DNA of 64,000 bases from assembly GCF_050947335.1 (NCBI RefSeq), contig NW_027473599.1:62001-126000 (forward strand). The letters are read 5' to 3'. A model generated the notes under the pieces. The model worked only from the letters and a program-made list of their open reading frames with translations, was not told where the DNA came from and did no database searches. The position numbers and the translations under genes are program-made. Of the stretch, positions 11,449 through 26,600 are shown piece after piece (the stretch's first letter is position 1; each line of letters starts with the position of its first letter). This stretch comes from Megachile rotundata. Lineage: Eukaryota > Arthropoda > Insecta > Hymenoptera > Megachilidae.

Positions 11449-14021
11449 GAACGACAATTACTACACTTATTACTCTTATTATTATCAATCTAACTCATAT
11501 TATTAGCCATATTATGCTTATATGAGCAATAGAACTACAACTACTATACTTATTACTCTTATTATTATCAATCTAACTCATATTATTAACCATATTATGC
11601 AGGAATGATCGATAGAACGACAATTACTATACTTATTACTTTTATTGTTATCAATCTAACTCATATTATTAGCCATATTATGCTTAAATGATCGATAGAA
11701 CGATAATTACTATACTTATTACTCTTATTATTATCAATCTAACTCATATTATTAGCCATATTATGCTTATATGATCGATAGAACGACAATTACTATACTT
11801 ATTACACTCACTATTATCAATCTAACTCATATTATTAACCATATTATGCAGATATGATCGATAGCACGACATTTACTATACCTATTACTCTTATTATTAT
11901 CAGCCTAACTCATATTATTAGACGTATTATGCTTATATGATCGACAGAACGACAACTACTATATTTATTACACTCACTGTTATCAATCTAACTCATATTA
12001 TTAACCATATTATGCAAATTTGATCGATAGAACGACAATCACTATACATATTAGTCTTATTATTATCAACCTAACTCATATTATTAGCCATATTATGCTT
12101 AAATGATCGATAGAACGACAATTACTATACTTATTACTCGTATTATTATCAATCTAACTCATATTATTAACAACATTATGCTTATAATATCGATAGAACG
12201 ACAATTACTATACTTATTACTGTTATTTTTATCAATCTAACTCATATTATTAGCCGTATTATGCTTAAATGATCGATAGAACTACAATTACTATACACAT
12301 TACTCTTACTATTATCAATCTAACTCATATTATTAACCACATTATGCAGATATGATCGATAGAACGAGAATTACTATACTTACTACTCTTAGTATTATCA
12401 ATCTAACTCATATTATTAGCCATATTATGCTTAAATGATCGATATAACGACAATTACTGTACCTATTACTCTTATTATTATTAATTTGACACATATTATT
12501 AGCCATATTATGCTTATATGATTGACAGGACGACAATTACTATACTTATTACACTCACTGTTATCAATCTAACTCATATTATTAACCATATTATGCAAAT
12601 TTGATCGATAGGACGACAATCACTAAACTCATTACTCTTATTATTATCAATCTAACTCATATTATTAGCCATATTATGCTTATATGATCGATGGAATGAG
12701 AATTACTACACTCACTACTCTTAGTATTATCACTCTAACTCATATTATTAGCCATATTATGCTTATATGATCGATAGAACGACAATTACTATACTTATTA
12801 CTCTTATTGTTATCAATCTAACTCATATTATTAGCCATATTATGCTTATATGATCGATAGAACGAGAATTACTAGACTCATTACTCTTATTATTATCAAT
12901 GTAACTCATATTATTAACCATATTATGCCGATATGATCGATAGCACGACATTTAATATCATTATTATTCTTATTATTATGAACCTAACTCATATTATTAG
13001 CCATATTATTCTTCTATGATCGATAGAACTACAATTACTATACTCATTACTCTTATTGTTATCAACCTAACTCATATTATTACCCATATTATGCTTATAT
13101 GATCGATAGAACGACATTTACTATACTTATTACACTTCCTATTATCAATCTAACTTATATTATTGGCCATATTATGCTTATATGATCGATAGAACGACAA
13201 TTACTACACTTATTACTCTTATTATTATCAATCTAACTCATATTATTAGCCATATTATGCTTAAATGATCGATAGAACGACAATTACTACACTTATTACT
13301 CTTATTATTATCAATCTAACTCATATTATTAGCCATATTATGCTTATATGAGCAATAGAACTACAACTACTATACTTATTACTCTTACTATTATCAATCT
13401 AACTCATATTATTAACCATATTATGCAGATATGATCGATAGAACGACAATTACTATACTTATTACTTTTATTGTTATCAATCTAACTCATATTATTAGCC
13501 ATATTATGCTTAAATGATCGATAGAACGATAATTACTATACTTATTACTCTTATTATTATCAATCTAACTCATATTATTAGCCATATTATGCTTATATGA
13601 TCGATAGAACGACAATTACTATACTTATTACACTCACTATTATCAATCTAACTCATATTATTAACCATATTATGCAGATATGATCGATAGCACGACATTT
13701 ACTATACCTATTACTCTTATTATTATCAGCCTAACTCATATTATTAGACGTATTATGCTTATATGATCGACAGAACGACAACTACTATATTTATTACACT
13801 CACTGTTATCAATCTAACTCATATTATTAACCATATTATGCAAATTTGATCGATAGAACGACAATCACTATACATATTAGTCTTATTATTATCAACCTAA
13901 CTCATATTATTAGCCATATTATGCTTAAATGATCGATAGAACGACAATTACTATACTTATTACTCGTATTATTATCAATCTAACTCATATTATTAACAAT
14001 ATTATGCTTATAATATCGATA
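11449..14021 (+). repeat. 31-monomer subunit R1 of U1 (2573 bp)
   Basis: Recurs at 14022-16594 with exact 2573-bp spacing (31 x 83), checked at 11449/14022 and at the aacaacatt variant 12171/14744. The order by marker is: tacacttatt, gagcaatag, cttttattgtt, gaacgataatt, cactcactatt, gcacgac, actatattt, tagtc, cgtatt, gttattttta, acacattac, tacttactac, gtaccta, attgacagg, ggacgac, gaatgag, then gcacgacatttaa, ttggcc and a second set of the gagcaatag-to-cgtatt run. Copy R1 has private changes such as atttgacac near 12486 and cttctatg near 13012. Confidence 0.9.
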
Positions 14022-16594
14022 GAACGACAATTACTACACTTATTACTCTTATTATTATCAATCTAACTCATATTATTAGCCATATTATGCTTATATGAGC
14101 AATAGAACTACAACTACTATACTTATTACTCTTATTATTATCAATCTAACTCATATTATTAACCATATTATGCAGATATGATCGATAGAACGACAATTAC
14201 TATACTTATTACTTTTATTGTTATCAATCTAACTCATATTATTAGCCATATTATGCTTAAATGATCGATAGAACGATAATTACTATACTTATTACTCTTA
14301 TTATTATCAATCTAACTCATATTATTAGCCATATTATGCTTATATGATCGATAGAACGACAATTACTATACTTATTACACTCACTATTATCAATCTAACT
14401 CATATTATTAACCATATTATGCAGATATGATCGATAGCACGACATTTACTATACCTATTACTCTTATTATTATCAGCCTAACTCATATTATTAGACGTAT
14501 TATGCTTATATGATCGACAGAACGACAACTACTATATTTATTACACTCACTGTTATCAATCTAACTCATATTATTAACCATATTATGCAAATTTGATCGA
14601 TAGAACGACAATCACTATACATATTAGTCTTATTATTATCAACCTAACTCATATTATTAGCCATATTATGCTTAAATGATCGATAGAACGACAATTACTA
14701 TACTTATTACTCGTATTATTATCAATCTAACTCATATTATTAACAACATTATGCTTATAATATCGATAGAACGACAATTACTATACTTATTACTGTTATT
14801 TTTATCAATCTAACTCATATTATTAGCCATATTATGCTTAAATGATCGATAGAACTACAATTACTATACACATTACTCTTACTATTATCAATCTAACTCA
14901 TATTATTAACCACATTATGCAGATATGATCGATAGAACGAGAATTACTATACTTACTACTCTTAGTATTATCAATCTAACTCATATTATTAGCCATATTA
15001 TGCTTAAATGATCGATAGAACGACAATTACTGTACCTATTACTCTTATTATTATTAATTTAACACATATTATTAGCCATATTATGCTTATATGATTGACA
15101 GGACGACAATTACTATACTTATTACACTCACTGTTATCAATCTAACTCATATTATTAACCATATTATGCAAATTTGATCGATAGGACGACAATCACTAAA
15201 CTCATTACTCTTATTATTATCAATCTAACTCATATTATTAGCCATATTATGCTTATATGATCGATAGAATGAGAATTACTACACTCACTACTCTTAGTAT
15301 TATCACTCTAACTCATATTATTAGCCATATTATGCTTATATGATCGATAGAACGACAATTACTATACTCATTACTCTTATTGTTATCAATCTAACTCATA
15401 TTATTAGCCATATTATGCTTATATGATCGATAGAACGAGAATTACTAGACTCATTACTCTTATTATTATCAATGTAACTCATATTATTAACCATATTATG
15501 CCGATATGATCGATAGCACGACATTTAATATCATTATTACTCTTATTATTATGAACCTAACTCATATTATTAGCCATATTATTCTTGTATGATCGATAGA
15601 ACTACAATTACTATACTCATTACTCTTATTGTTATCAACCTAACTCATATTATTACCCATATTATGCTTATATGATCGATAGAACGACATTTACTATACT
15701 TATTACACTTCCTATTATCAATCTAACTTATATTATTGGCCATATTATGCTTATATGATCGATAGAACGACAATTACTACACTTATTACTCTTATTATTA
15801 TCAATCTAACTCATATTATTAGCCATATTATGCTTAAATGATCGATAGAACGACAATTACTACACTTATTACTCTTATTATTATCAATCTAACTCATATT
15901 ATTAGCCATATTATGCTTATATGAGCAATAAAACTACAACTACTATACTTATTACTCTTATTATTATCAATCTAACTCATATTATTAACCATATTATGCA
16001 GATATGATCGATAGAACGACAATTACTATACTTATTACTTTTATTGTTATCAATCTAACTCATATTATTAGCCATATTATGCTTAAATGATCGATAGAAC
16101 GATAATTACTATACTTATTACTCTTATTATTATCAATCTAACTCATATTATTAGCCATATTATGCTTATATGATCGATAGAACGACAATTACTATACTTA
16201 TTACACTCACTATTATCAATCTAACTCATATTATTAACCATATTATGCAGATATGATCGATAGCACGACATTTACTATACCTATTACTCTTATTATTATC
16301 AGCCTAACTCATATTATTAGACGTATTATGCTTATATGATCGACAGAACGACAACTACTATATTTATTACACTCACTGTTATCAATCTAACTCATATTAT
16401 TAACCATATTATGCAAATTTGATCGATAGAACGACAATCACTATACATATTAGTCTTATTATTATCAACCTAACTCATATTATTAGCCATATTATGCTTA
16501 AATGATCGATAGAACGACAATTACTATACTTATTACTCGTATTATTATCAATCTAACTCATATTATTAACAATATTATGCTTATAATATCGATA
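14022..16594 (+). repeat. 31-monomer subunit R2 of U1 (2573 bp)
   Basis: Second copy of the 31-monomer subunit. It carries gagcaataaaac at about 15922, a change from gagcaatag that also appears 830 bp later in U1 and in U2 at about 22812. That change links the later copies to this one. Confidence 0.9.
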
Positions 16595-17424
16595 GAACGA
16601 CAATTACTACACTTATTACTCTTATTATTATCAATCTAACTCATATTATTAGCCATATTATGCTTAAATGATCGATAGAACGACAATTACTACACTTATT
16701 ACTCTTATTATTATCAATCTAACTCATATTATTAGCCATATTATGCTTATATGAGCAATAAAACTACAACTACTATACTTATTACTCTTATTATTATCAA
16801 TCTAACTCATATTATTAACCATATTATGCAGATATGATCGATAGAACGACAATTACTATACTTATTACTTTTATTGTTATCAATCTAACTCATATTATTA
16901 GCCATATTATGCTTAAATGATCGATAGAACGATAATTACTATACTTATTACTCTTATTATTATCAATCTAACTCATATTATTAGCCATATTATGCTTATA
17001 TGATCGATAGAACGACAATTACTATACTTATTACACTCACTATTATCAATCTAACTCATATTATTAACCATATTATGCAGATATGATCGATAGCACGACA
17101 TTTACTATACCTATTACTCTTATTATTATCAGCCTAACTCATATTATTAGACGTATTATGCTTATATGATCGACAGAACGACAACTACTATATTTATTAC
17201 ACTCACTGTTATCAATCTAACTCATATTATTAACCATATTATGCAAATTTGATCGATAGAACGACAATCACTATACATATTAGTCTTATTATTATCAACC
17301 TAACTCATATTATTAGCCATATTATGCTTAAATGATCGATAGAACGACAATTACTATACTTATTACTCGTATTATTATCAATCTAACTCATATTATTAAC
17401 AATATTATGCTTATAATATCGATA
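15765..17424 (+). repeat. 830-bp (10-monomer) tandem duplication inside U1
   Basis: Copies are 15765-16594 and 16595-17424, each starting gaacgacaattactacac and ending with the cgtatt/aacaat monomer. The private gagcaataaaac variant is in both (15926 and 16756, 830 bp apart). U2 and U3 have only one copy at the equivalent place, so this is either a gain in U1 or a loss shared by U2 and U3; shared variants do not decide which. Confidence 0.88.
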
Positions 17425-17590
17425 GAACGACAATTACTATACTTATTACTGTTATTTTTATCAATCTAACTCATATTATTAGCCATATTATGCTTAAATG
17501 ATCGATAGAACTACAATTACTATACTCATTGCTCTTATTATTATCAATCTAACTCATATTATTAGCCATATTATGCTTATATGATCGATA

Positions 17591-20500
17591 GAACGACAAT
17601 TACTATACTTATTACTCTTATTGTTATCAATCTAACTCATATTATTAGCCATATTATGCTTATATGATCGATAGAACGAGAATTACTATACTCATTACTC
17701 TTATTATTATCAATGTAACTCATATTATTAACCATATTATGCCGATATGATCGATAGCACGACATTTAATATCATTATTACTCTTATTATTATGAACCTA
17801 ACTCATATTATTAGCCATATTATTCTTGTATGATCGATAGAACTACAATTACTATACTCATTACTCTTATTGTTATCAACCTAACTCATATTATTACCCA
17901 TATTATGCTTATATGATCGATAGAACGACATTTACTATACTTATTACACTTCCTATTATCAATCTAACTTATATTATTGGCCATATTATGCTTATATGAT
18001 CGATAGAACGACAATTACTACACTTATTACTCTTATTATTATCAATCTAACTCATATTATTAACCATATTATGCAAATTTGATCGATAGAACGACAATCA
18101 CTATACATATTAGTCTTATTATTATCAACCTAACTCATATTATTAGCCATATTATGCTTAAATGATCGATAGAACGACAATTACTATACTTATTACTGGT
18201 ATTATTATCAATCTAACTCATATTATTAGCCATATTATGCTTAAATGATCGATAGAACTACAATTACTATACTCATTGCTCTTATTATTATCAATCTAAC
18301 TCATATTATTAGCCATATTATGCTTAAATGATCGATAGAACGACAATTACTACACTTATTACTCTTATTATTATCAATCTAACTCATATTATTAGCCATA
18401 TTATGCTTATATGAGCAATAGAACTACAACTACTATACTTATTACTCTTATTATTATCAATCTAACTCATATTATTAACCATATTATGCAGATATGATCG
18501 ATAGAACGACAATTACTATACTTATTACTTTTATTGTTATCAATCTAACTCATATTATTAGCCATATTATGCTTAAATGATCGATAGAACGATAATTACT
18601 ATACTTATTACTCTTATTATTATCAATCTAACTCATATTATTAGCCATATTATGCTTATATGATCGATAGAACGACAATTACTATACTTATTACACTCAC
18701 TATTATCAATCTAACTCATATTATTAACCATATTATGCAGATATGATCGATAGCACGACATTTACTATACCTATTACTCTTATTATTATCAGCCTAACTC
18801 ATATTATTAGACGTATTATGCTTATATGATCGACAGAACGACAACTACTATATTTATTACACTCACTGTTATCAATCTAACTCATATTATTAACCATATT
18901 ATGCAAATTTGATCGATATAACGACAATCACTATATATATCAGTCTTATTATTATCAACCTAACTCATATTATTAGCCATATTATGCTTAAATGATCGAT
19001 AGAACGACAATTACTATACTTATTACTCGTATTATTATCAATCTAACTCATATTATTAACAACATTATGCTTATAATATCGATAGAACGACAATTACTAT
19101 ACTTATTACTGTTATTTTTATCAATCTAACTCATATTATTAGCCGTATTATGCTTAAATGATCGATAGAACTACAATTACTATACACATTACTCTTACTA
19201 TTATCAATCTAACTCATATTATTAACCACATTATGCAGATATGATCGATAGAACGAGAATTACTATACTTACTACTCTTAGTATTATCAATCTAACTCAT
19301 ATTATTAGCCATATTATGCTTAAATGATCGATATAACGACAATTACTGTACCTATTACTCTTATTATTATTAATTTGACACATATTATTAGCCATATTAT
19401 GCTTATATGATTGACAGGACGACAATTACTATACTTATTACACTCACTGTTATCAATCTAACTCATATTATTAACCATATTATGCAAATTTGATCGATAG
19501 GACGACAATCACTAAACTCATTACTCTTATTATTATCAATCTAACTCATATTATTAGCCATATTATGCTTATATGATCGATGGAATGAGAATTACTACAC
19601 TCACTACTCTTAGTATTATCACTCTAACTCATATTATTAGCCATATTATGCTTATATGATCGATAGAACGACAATTACTATACTTATTACTCTTATTGTT
19701 ATCAATCTAACTCATATTATTAGCCATATTATGCTTATATGATCGATAGAACGAGAATTACTAGACTCATTACTCTTATTATTATCAATGTAACTCATAT
19801 TATTAACCATATTATGCCGATATGATCGATAGCACGACATTTAATATCATTATTATTCTTATTATTATGAACCTAACTCATATTATTAGCCATATTATTC
19901 TTCTATGATCGATAGAACTACAATTACTATACTCATTACTCTTATTGTTATCAACCTAACTCATATTATTACCCATATTATGCTTATATGATCGATAGAA
20001 CGACATTTACTATACTTATTACACTTCCTATTATCAATCTAACTTATATTATTGGCCATATTATGCTTATATGATCGATAGAACGACAATTACTACACTT
20101 ATTACTCTTATTATTATCAATCTAACTCATATTATTAGCCATATTATGCTTAAATGATCGATAGAACGACAATTACTACACTTATTACTCTTATTATTAT
20201 CAATCTAACTCATATTATTAGCCATATTATGCTTATATGAGCAATAGAACTACAACTACTATACTTATTACTCTTACTATTATCAATCTAACTCATATTA
20301 TTAACCATATTATGCAGATATGATCGATAGAACGACAATTACTATACTTATTACTTTTATTGTTATCAATCTAACTCATATTATTAGCCATATTATGCTT
20401 AAATGATCGATAGAACGATAATTACTATACTTATTACTCTTATTATTATCAATCTAACTCATATTATTAGCCATATTATGCTTATATGATCGATAGAACG

Positions 20501-23500
20501 ACAATTACTATACTTATTACACTCACTATTATCAATCTAACTCATATTATTAACCATATTATGCAGATATGATCGATAGCACGACATTTACTATACCTAT
20601 TACTCTTATTATTATCAGCCTAACTCATATTATTAGACGTATTATGCTTATATGATCGACAGAACGACAACTACTATATTTATTACACTCACTGTTATCA
20701 ATCTAACTCATATTATTAACCATATTATGCAAATTTGATCGATAGAACGACAATCACTATACATATTAGTCTTATTATTATCAACCTAACTCATATTATT
20801 AGCCATATTATGCTTAAATGATCGATAGAACGACAATTACTATACTTATTACTCGTATTATTATCAATCTAACTCATATTATTAACAATATTATGCTTAT
20901 AATATCGATAGAACGACAATTACTACACTTATTACTCTTATTATTATCAATCTAACTCATATTATTAGCCATATTATGCTTATATGAGCAATAGAACTAC
21001 AACTACTATACTTATTACTCTTATTATTATCAATCTAACTCATATTATTAACCATATTATGCAGATATGATCGATAGAACGACAATTACTATACTTATTA
21101 CTTTTATTGTTATCAATCTAACTCATATTATTAGCCATATTATGCTTAAATGATCGATAGAACGATAATTACTATACTTATTACTCTTATTATTATCAAT
21201 CTAACTCATATTATTAGCCATATTATGCTTATATGATCGATAGAACGACAATTACTATACTTATTACACTCACTATTATCAATCTAACTCATATTATTAA
21301 CCATATTATGCAGATATGATCGATAGCACGACATTTACTATACCTATTACTCTTATTATTATCAGCCTAACTCATATTATTAGACGTATTATGCTTATAT
21401 GATCGACAGAACGACAACTACTATATTTATTACACTCACTGTTATCAATCTAACTCATATTATTAACCATATTATGCAAATTTGATCGATAGAACGACAA
21501 TCACTATACATATTAGTCTTATTATTATCAACCTAACTCATATTATTAGCCATATTATGCTTAAATGATCGATAGAACGACAATTACTATACTTATTACT
21601 CGTATTATTATCAATCTAACTCATATTATTAACAACATTATGCTTATAATATCGATAGAACGACAATTACTATACTTATTACTGTTATTTTTATCAATCT
21701 AACTCATATTATTAGCCATATTATGCTTAAATGATCGATAGAACTACAATTACTATACACATTACTCTTACTATTATCAATCTAACTCATATTATTAACC
21801 ACATTATGCAGATATGATCGATAGAACGAGAATTACTATACTTACTACTCTTAGTATTATCAATCTAACTCATATTATTAGCCATATTATGCTTAAATGA
21901 TCGATAGAACGACAATTACTGTACCTATTACTCTTATTATTATTAATTTAACACATATTATTAGCCATATTATGCTTATATGATTGACAGGACGACAATT
22001 ACTATACTTATTACACTCACTGTTATCAATCTAACTCATATTATTAACCATATTATGCAAATTTGATCGATAGGACGACAATCACTAAACTCATTACTCT
22101 TATTATTATCAATCTAACTCATATTATTAGCCATATTATGCTTATATGATCGATAGAATGAGAATTACTACACTCACTACTCTTAGTATTATCACTCTAA
22201 CTCATATTATTAGCCATATTATGCTTATATGATCGATAGAACGACAATTACTATACTCATTACTCTTATTGTTATCAATCTAACTCATATTATTAGCCAT
22301 ATTATGCTTATATGATCGATAGAACGAGAATTACTAGACTCATTACTCTTATTATTATCAATGTAACTCATATTATTAACCATATTATGCCGATATGATC
22401 GATAGCACGACATTTAATATCATTATTACTCTTATTATTATGAACCTAACTCATATTATTAGCCATATTATTCTTGTATGATCGATAGAACTACAATTAC
22501 TATACTCATTACTCTTATTGTTATCAACCTAACTCATATTATTACCCATATTATGCTTATATGATCGATAGAACGACATTTACTATACTTATTACACTTC
22601 CTATTATCAATCTAACTTATATTATTGGCCATATTATGCTTATATGATCGATAGAACGACAATTACTACACTTATTACTCTTATTATTATCAATCTAACT
22701 CATATTATTAGCCATATTATGCTTAAATGATCGATAGAACGACAATTACTACACTTATTACTCTTATTATTATCAATCTAACTCATATTATTAGCCATAT
22801 TATGCTTATATGAGCAATAAAACTACAACTACTATACTTATTACTCTTATTATTATCAATCTAACTCATATTATTAACCATATTATGCAGATATGATCGA
22901 TAGAACGACAATTACTATACTTATTACTTTTATTGTTATCAATCTAACTCATATTATTAGCCATATTATGCTTAAATGATCGATAGAACGATAATTACTA
23001 TACTTATTACTCTTATTATTATCAATCTAACTCATATTATTAGCCATATTATGCTTATATGATCGATAGAACGACAATTACTATACTTATTACACTCACT
23101 ATTATCAATCTAACTCATATTATTAACCATATTATGCAGATATGATCGATAGCACGACATTTACTATACCTATTACTCTTATTATTATCAGCCTAACTCA
23201 TATTATTAGACGTATTATGCTTATATGATCGACAGAACGACAACTACTATATTTATTACACTCACTGTTATCAATCTAACTCATATTATTAACCATATTA
23301 TGCAAATTTGATCGATAGAACGACAATCACTATACATATTAGTCTTATTATTATCAACCTAACTCATATTATTAGCCATATTATGCTTAAATGATCGATA
23401 GAACGACAATTACTATACTTATTACTCGTATTATTATCAATCTAACTCATATTATTAACAATATTATGCTTATAATATCGATAGAACGACAATTACTATA

Positions 23501-23649
23501 CTTATTACTGTTATTTTTATCAATCTAACTCATATTATTAGCCATATTATGCTTAAATGATCGATAGAACTACAATTACTATACTCATTGCTCTTATTAT
23601 TATCAATCTAACTCATATTATTAGCCATATTATGCTTATATGATCGATA
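17591..23649 (+). repeat. higher-order unit U2 (73 monomers, 6059 bp)
   Basis: Second long unit, repeated in U3 at 6059-bp offset (17591/23650, 18195/24254, 19060/25119, 21633/27692). Its 31-monomer subunits are 18338-20910 and 20911-23483. It lacks the 830-bp duplication seen in U1 and has a hybrid monomer near 18.2 kb that merges two U1 monomers. Private variants of R1 in U1 (gccgtatt, atttgacac, cttctatg) are also here at 19142, about 19375 and 19901, so U2 and U1 are closely related copies. Confidence 0.9.
18170..18252 (+). repeat. hybrid monomer at a one-monomer deletion
   Basis: The monomer starts as the ctggtatt type but ends gccatattatgcttaaatg, the ending of the gttattttta monomer that follows it in U1 (near 11280-11360). 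One full monomer is therefore missing, and the two flanking halves are joined in phase. The same hybrid is at about 24229-24311 in U3, so it formed before U2 and U3 separated. Breakpoints lie in the conserved core, where the exact join cannot be placed. Confidence 0.85.
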
Positions 23650-26600
23650 GAACGACAATTACTATACTTATTACTCTTATTGTTATCAATCTAACTCATA
23701 TTATTAGCCATATTATGCTTATATGATCGATAGAACGAGAATTACTATACTCATTACTCTTATTATTATCAATGTAACTCATATTATTAACCATATTATG
23801 CCGATATGATCGATAGCACGACATTTAATATCATTATTACTCTTATTATTATGAACCTAACTCATATTATTAGCCATATTATTCTTGTATGATCGATAGA
23901 ACTACAATTACTATACTCATTACTCTTATTGTTATCAACCTAACTCATATTATTACCCATATTATGCTTATATGATCGATAGAACGACATTTACTATACT
24001 TATTACACTTCCTATTATCAATCTAACTTATATTATTGGCCATATTATGCTTATATGATCGATAGAACGACAATTACTACACTTATTACTCTTATTATTA
24101 TCAATCTAACTCATATTATTAACCATATTATGCAAATTTGATCGATAGAACGACAATCACTATACATATTAGTCTTATTATTATCAACCTAACTCATATT
24201 ATTAGCCATATTATGCTTAAATGATCGATAGAACGACAATTACTATACTTATTACTGGTATTATTATCAATCTAACTCATATTATTAGCCATATTATGCT
24301 TAAATGATCGATAGAACTACAATTACTATACTCATTGCTCTTATTATTATCAATCTAACTCATATTATTAGCCATATTATGCTTAAATGATCGATAGAAC
24401 GACAATTACTACACTTATTACTCTTATTATTATCAATCTAACTCATATTATTAGCCATATTATGCTTATATGAGCAATAGAACTACAACTACTATACTTA
24501 TTACTCTTATTATTATCAATCTAACTCATATTATTAACCATATTATGCAGATATGATCGATAGAACGACAATTACTATACTTATTACTTTTATTGTTATC
24601 AATCTAACTCATATTATTAGCCATATTATGCTTAAATGATCGATAGAACGATAATTACTATACTTATTACTCTTATTATTATCAATCTAACTCATATTAT
24701 TAGCCATATTATGCTTATATGATCGATAGAACGACAATTACTATACTTATTACACTCACTATTATCAATCTAACTCATATTATTAACCATATTATGCAGA
24801 TATGATCGATAGCACGACATTTACTATACCTATTACTCTTATTATTATCAGCCTAACTCATATTATTAGACGTATTATGCTTATATGATCGACAGAACGA
24901 CAACTACTATATTTATTACACTCACTGTTATCAATCTAACTCATATTATTAACCATATTATGCAAATTTGATCGATATAACGACAATCACTATATATATC
25001 AGTCTTATTATTATCAACCTAACTCATATTATTAGCCATATTATGCTTAAATGATCGATAGAACGACAATTACTATACTTATTACTCGTATTATTATCAA
25101 TCTAACTCATATTATTAACAACATTATGCTTATAATATCGATAGAACGACAATTACTATACTTATTACTGTTATTTTTATCAATCTAACTCATATTATTA
25201 GCCATATTATGCTTAAATGATCGATAGAACTACAATTACTATACACATTACTCTTACTATTATCAATCTAACTCATATTATTAACCACATTATGCAGATA
25301 TGATCGATAGAACTAGAATTACTATACTTACTACTCTTAGTATTATCAATCTAACTCATATTATTAGCCATATTATGCTTAAATGATCGATAGAACGACA
25401 ATTACTGTACCTATTACTCTTATTATTATTAATTTAACACATATTATTAGCCATATTATGCTTATATGATTGACAGGACGACAATTACTATACTTATTAC
25501 ACTCACTGTTATCAATCTAACTCATATTATTAACCATATTATGCAAATTTGATCGATAGGACGACAATCACTAAACTCATTACTCTTATTATTATCAATC
25601 TAACTCATATTATTAGCCATATTATGCTTATATGATCGATAGAATGAGAATTACTACACTCACTACTCTTAGTATTATCACTCTAACTCATATTATTAGC
25701 CATATTATGCTTATATGATCGATAGAACGACAATTACTATACTTATTACTCTTATTGTTATCAATCTAACTCATATTATTAGCCATATTATGCTTATATG
25801 ATCGATAGAACGAGAATTACTAGACTCATTACTCTTATTATTATCAATGTAACTCATATTATTAACCATATTATGCCGATATGATCGATAGCACGACATT
25901 TAATATCATTATTACTCTTATTATTATGAACCTAACTCATATTATTAGCCATATTATTCTTGTATGATCGATAGAACTACAATTACTATACTCATTACTC
26001 TTATTGTTATCAACCTAACTCATATTATTACCCATATTATGCTTATATGATCGATAGAACGACATTTACTATACTTATTACACTTCCTATTATCAATCTA
26101 ACTTATATTATTGGCCATATTATGCTTATATGATCGATAGAACGACAATTACTACACTTATTACTCTTATTATTATCAATCTAACTCATATTATTAGCCA
26201 TATTATGCTTAAATGATCGATAGAACGACAATTACTACACTTATTACTCTTATTATTATCAATCTAACTCATATTATTAGCCATATTATGCTTATATGAG
26301 CAATAGAACTACAACTACTATACTTATTACTCTTATTATTATCAATCTAACTCATATTATTAACCATATTATGCAGATATGATCGATAGAACGACAATTA
26401 CTATACTTATTACTTTTATTGTTATCAATCTAACTCATATTATTAGCCATATTATGCTTAAATGATCGATAGAACGATAATTACTATACTTATTACTCTT
26501 ATTAGTATCAATCTAACTCATATTATTAGCCATATTATGCTTATATGATCGATAGAACGACAATTACTATACTTATTACACTCACTATTATCAATCTAAC

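Larger units (their letters stand above)
10619..17590 (+). repeat. higher-order unit U1 (84 monomers, 6972 bp)
   Basis: First of three successive long units in the middle zone. Matches to U2 run at 6972 bp offset (10619 with 17591; ctggtatt at 11223 with 18195), then 6889 bp (12171 with 19060; 14744 with 21633), then 6059 bp (16756 with 22815). The two steps correspond to one monomer lost in U2 near 18.2 kb and a ten-monomer (830 bp) duplication present only in U1 at 15765-17424. It contains two 31-monomer subunits at 11449-14021 and 14022-16594. Rare markers shared with U2 include gccgtatt (12253/19142) and the notable 83 x 83 = 6889 bp spacing, which is coincidental. Confidence 0.9.

Noticed and set aside
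12171..19142. Spacing of 6889 bp, equal to 83 x 83
   Set aside because: The number is striking but arises from a 73-monomer unit plus a ten-monomer duplication in U1. The next unit is at 6059 bp, so there is no 83-monomer rule.
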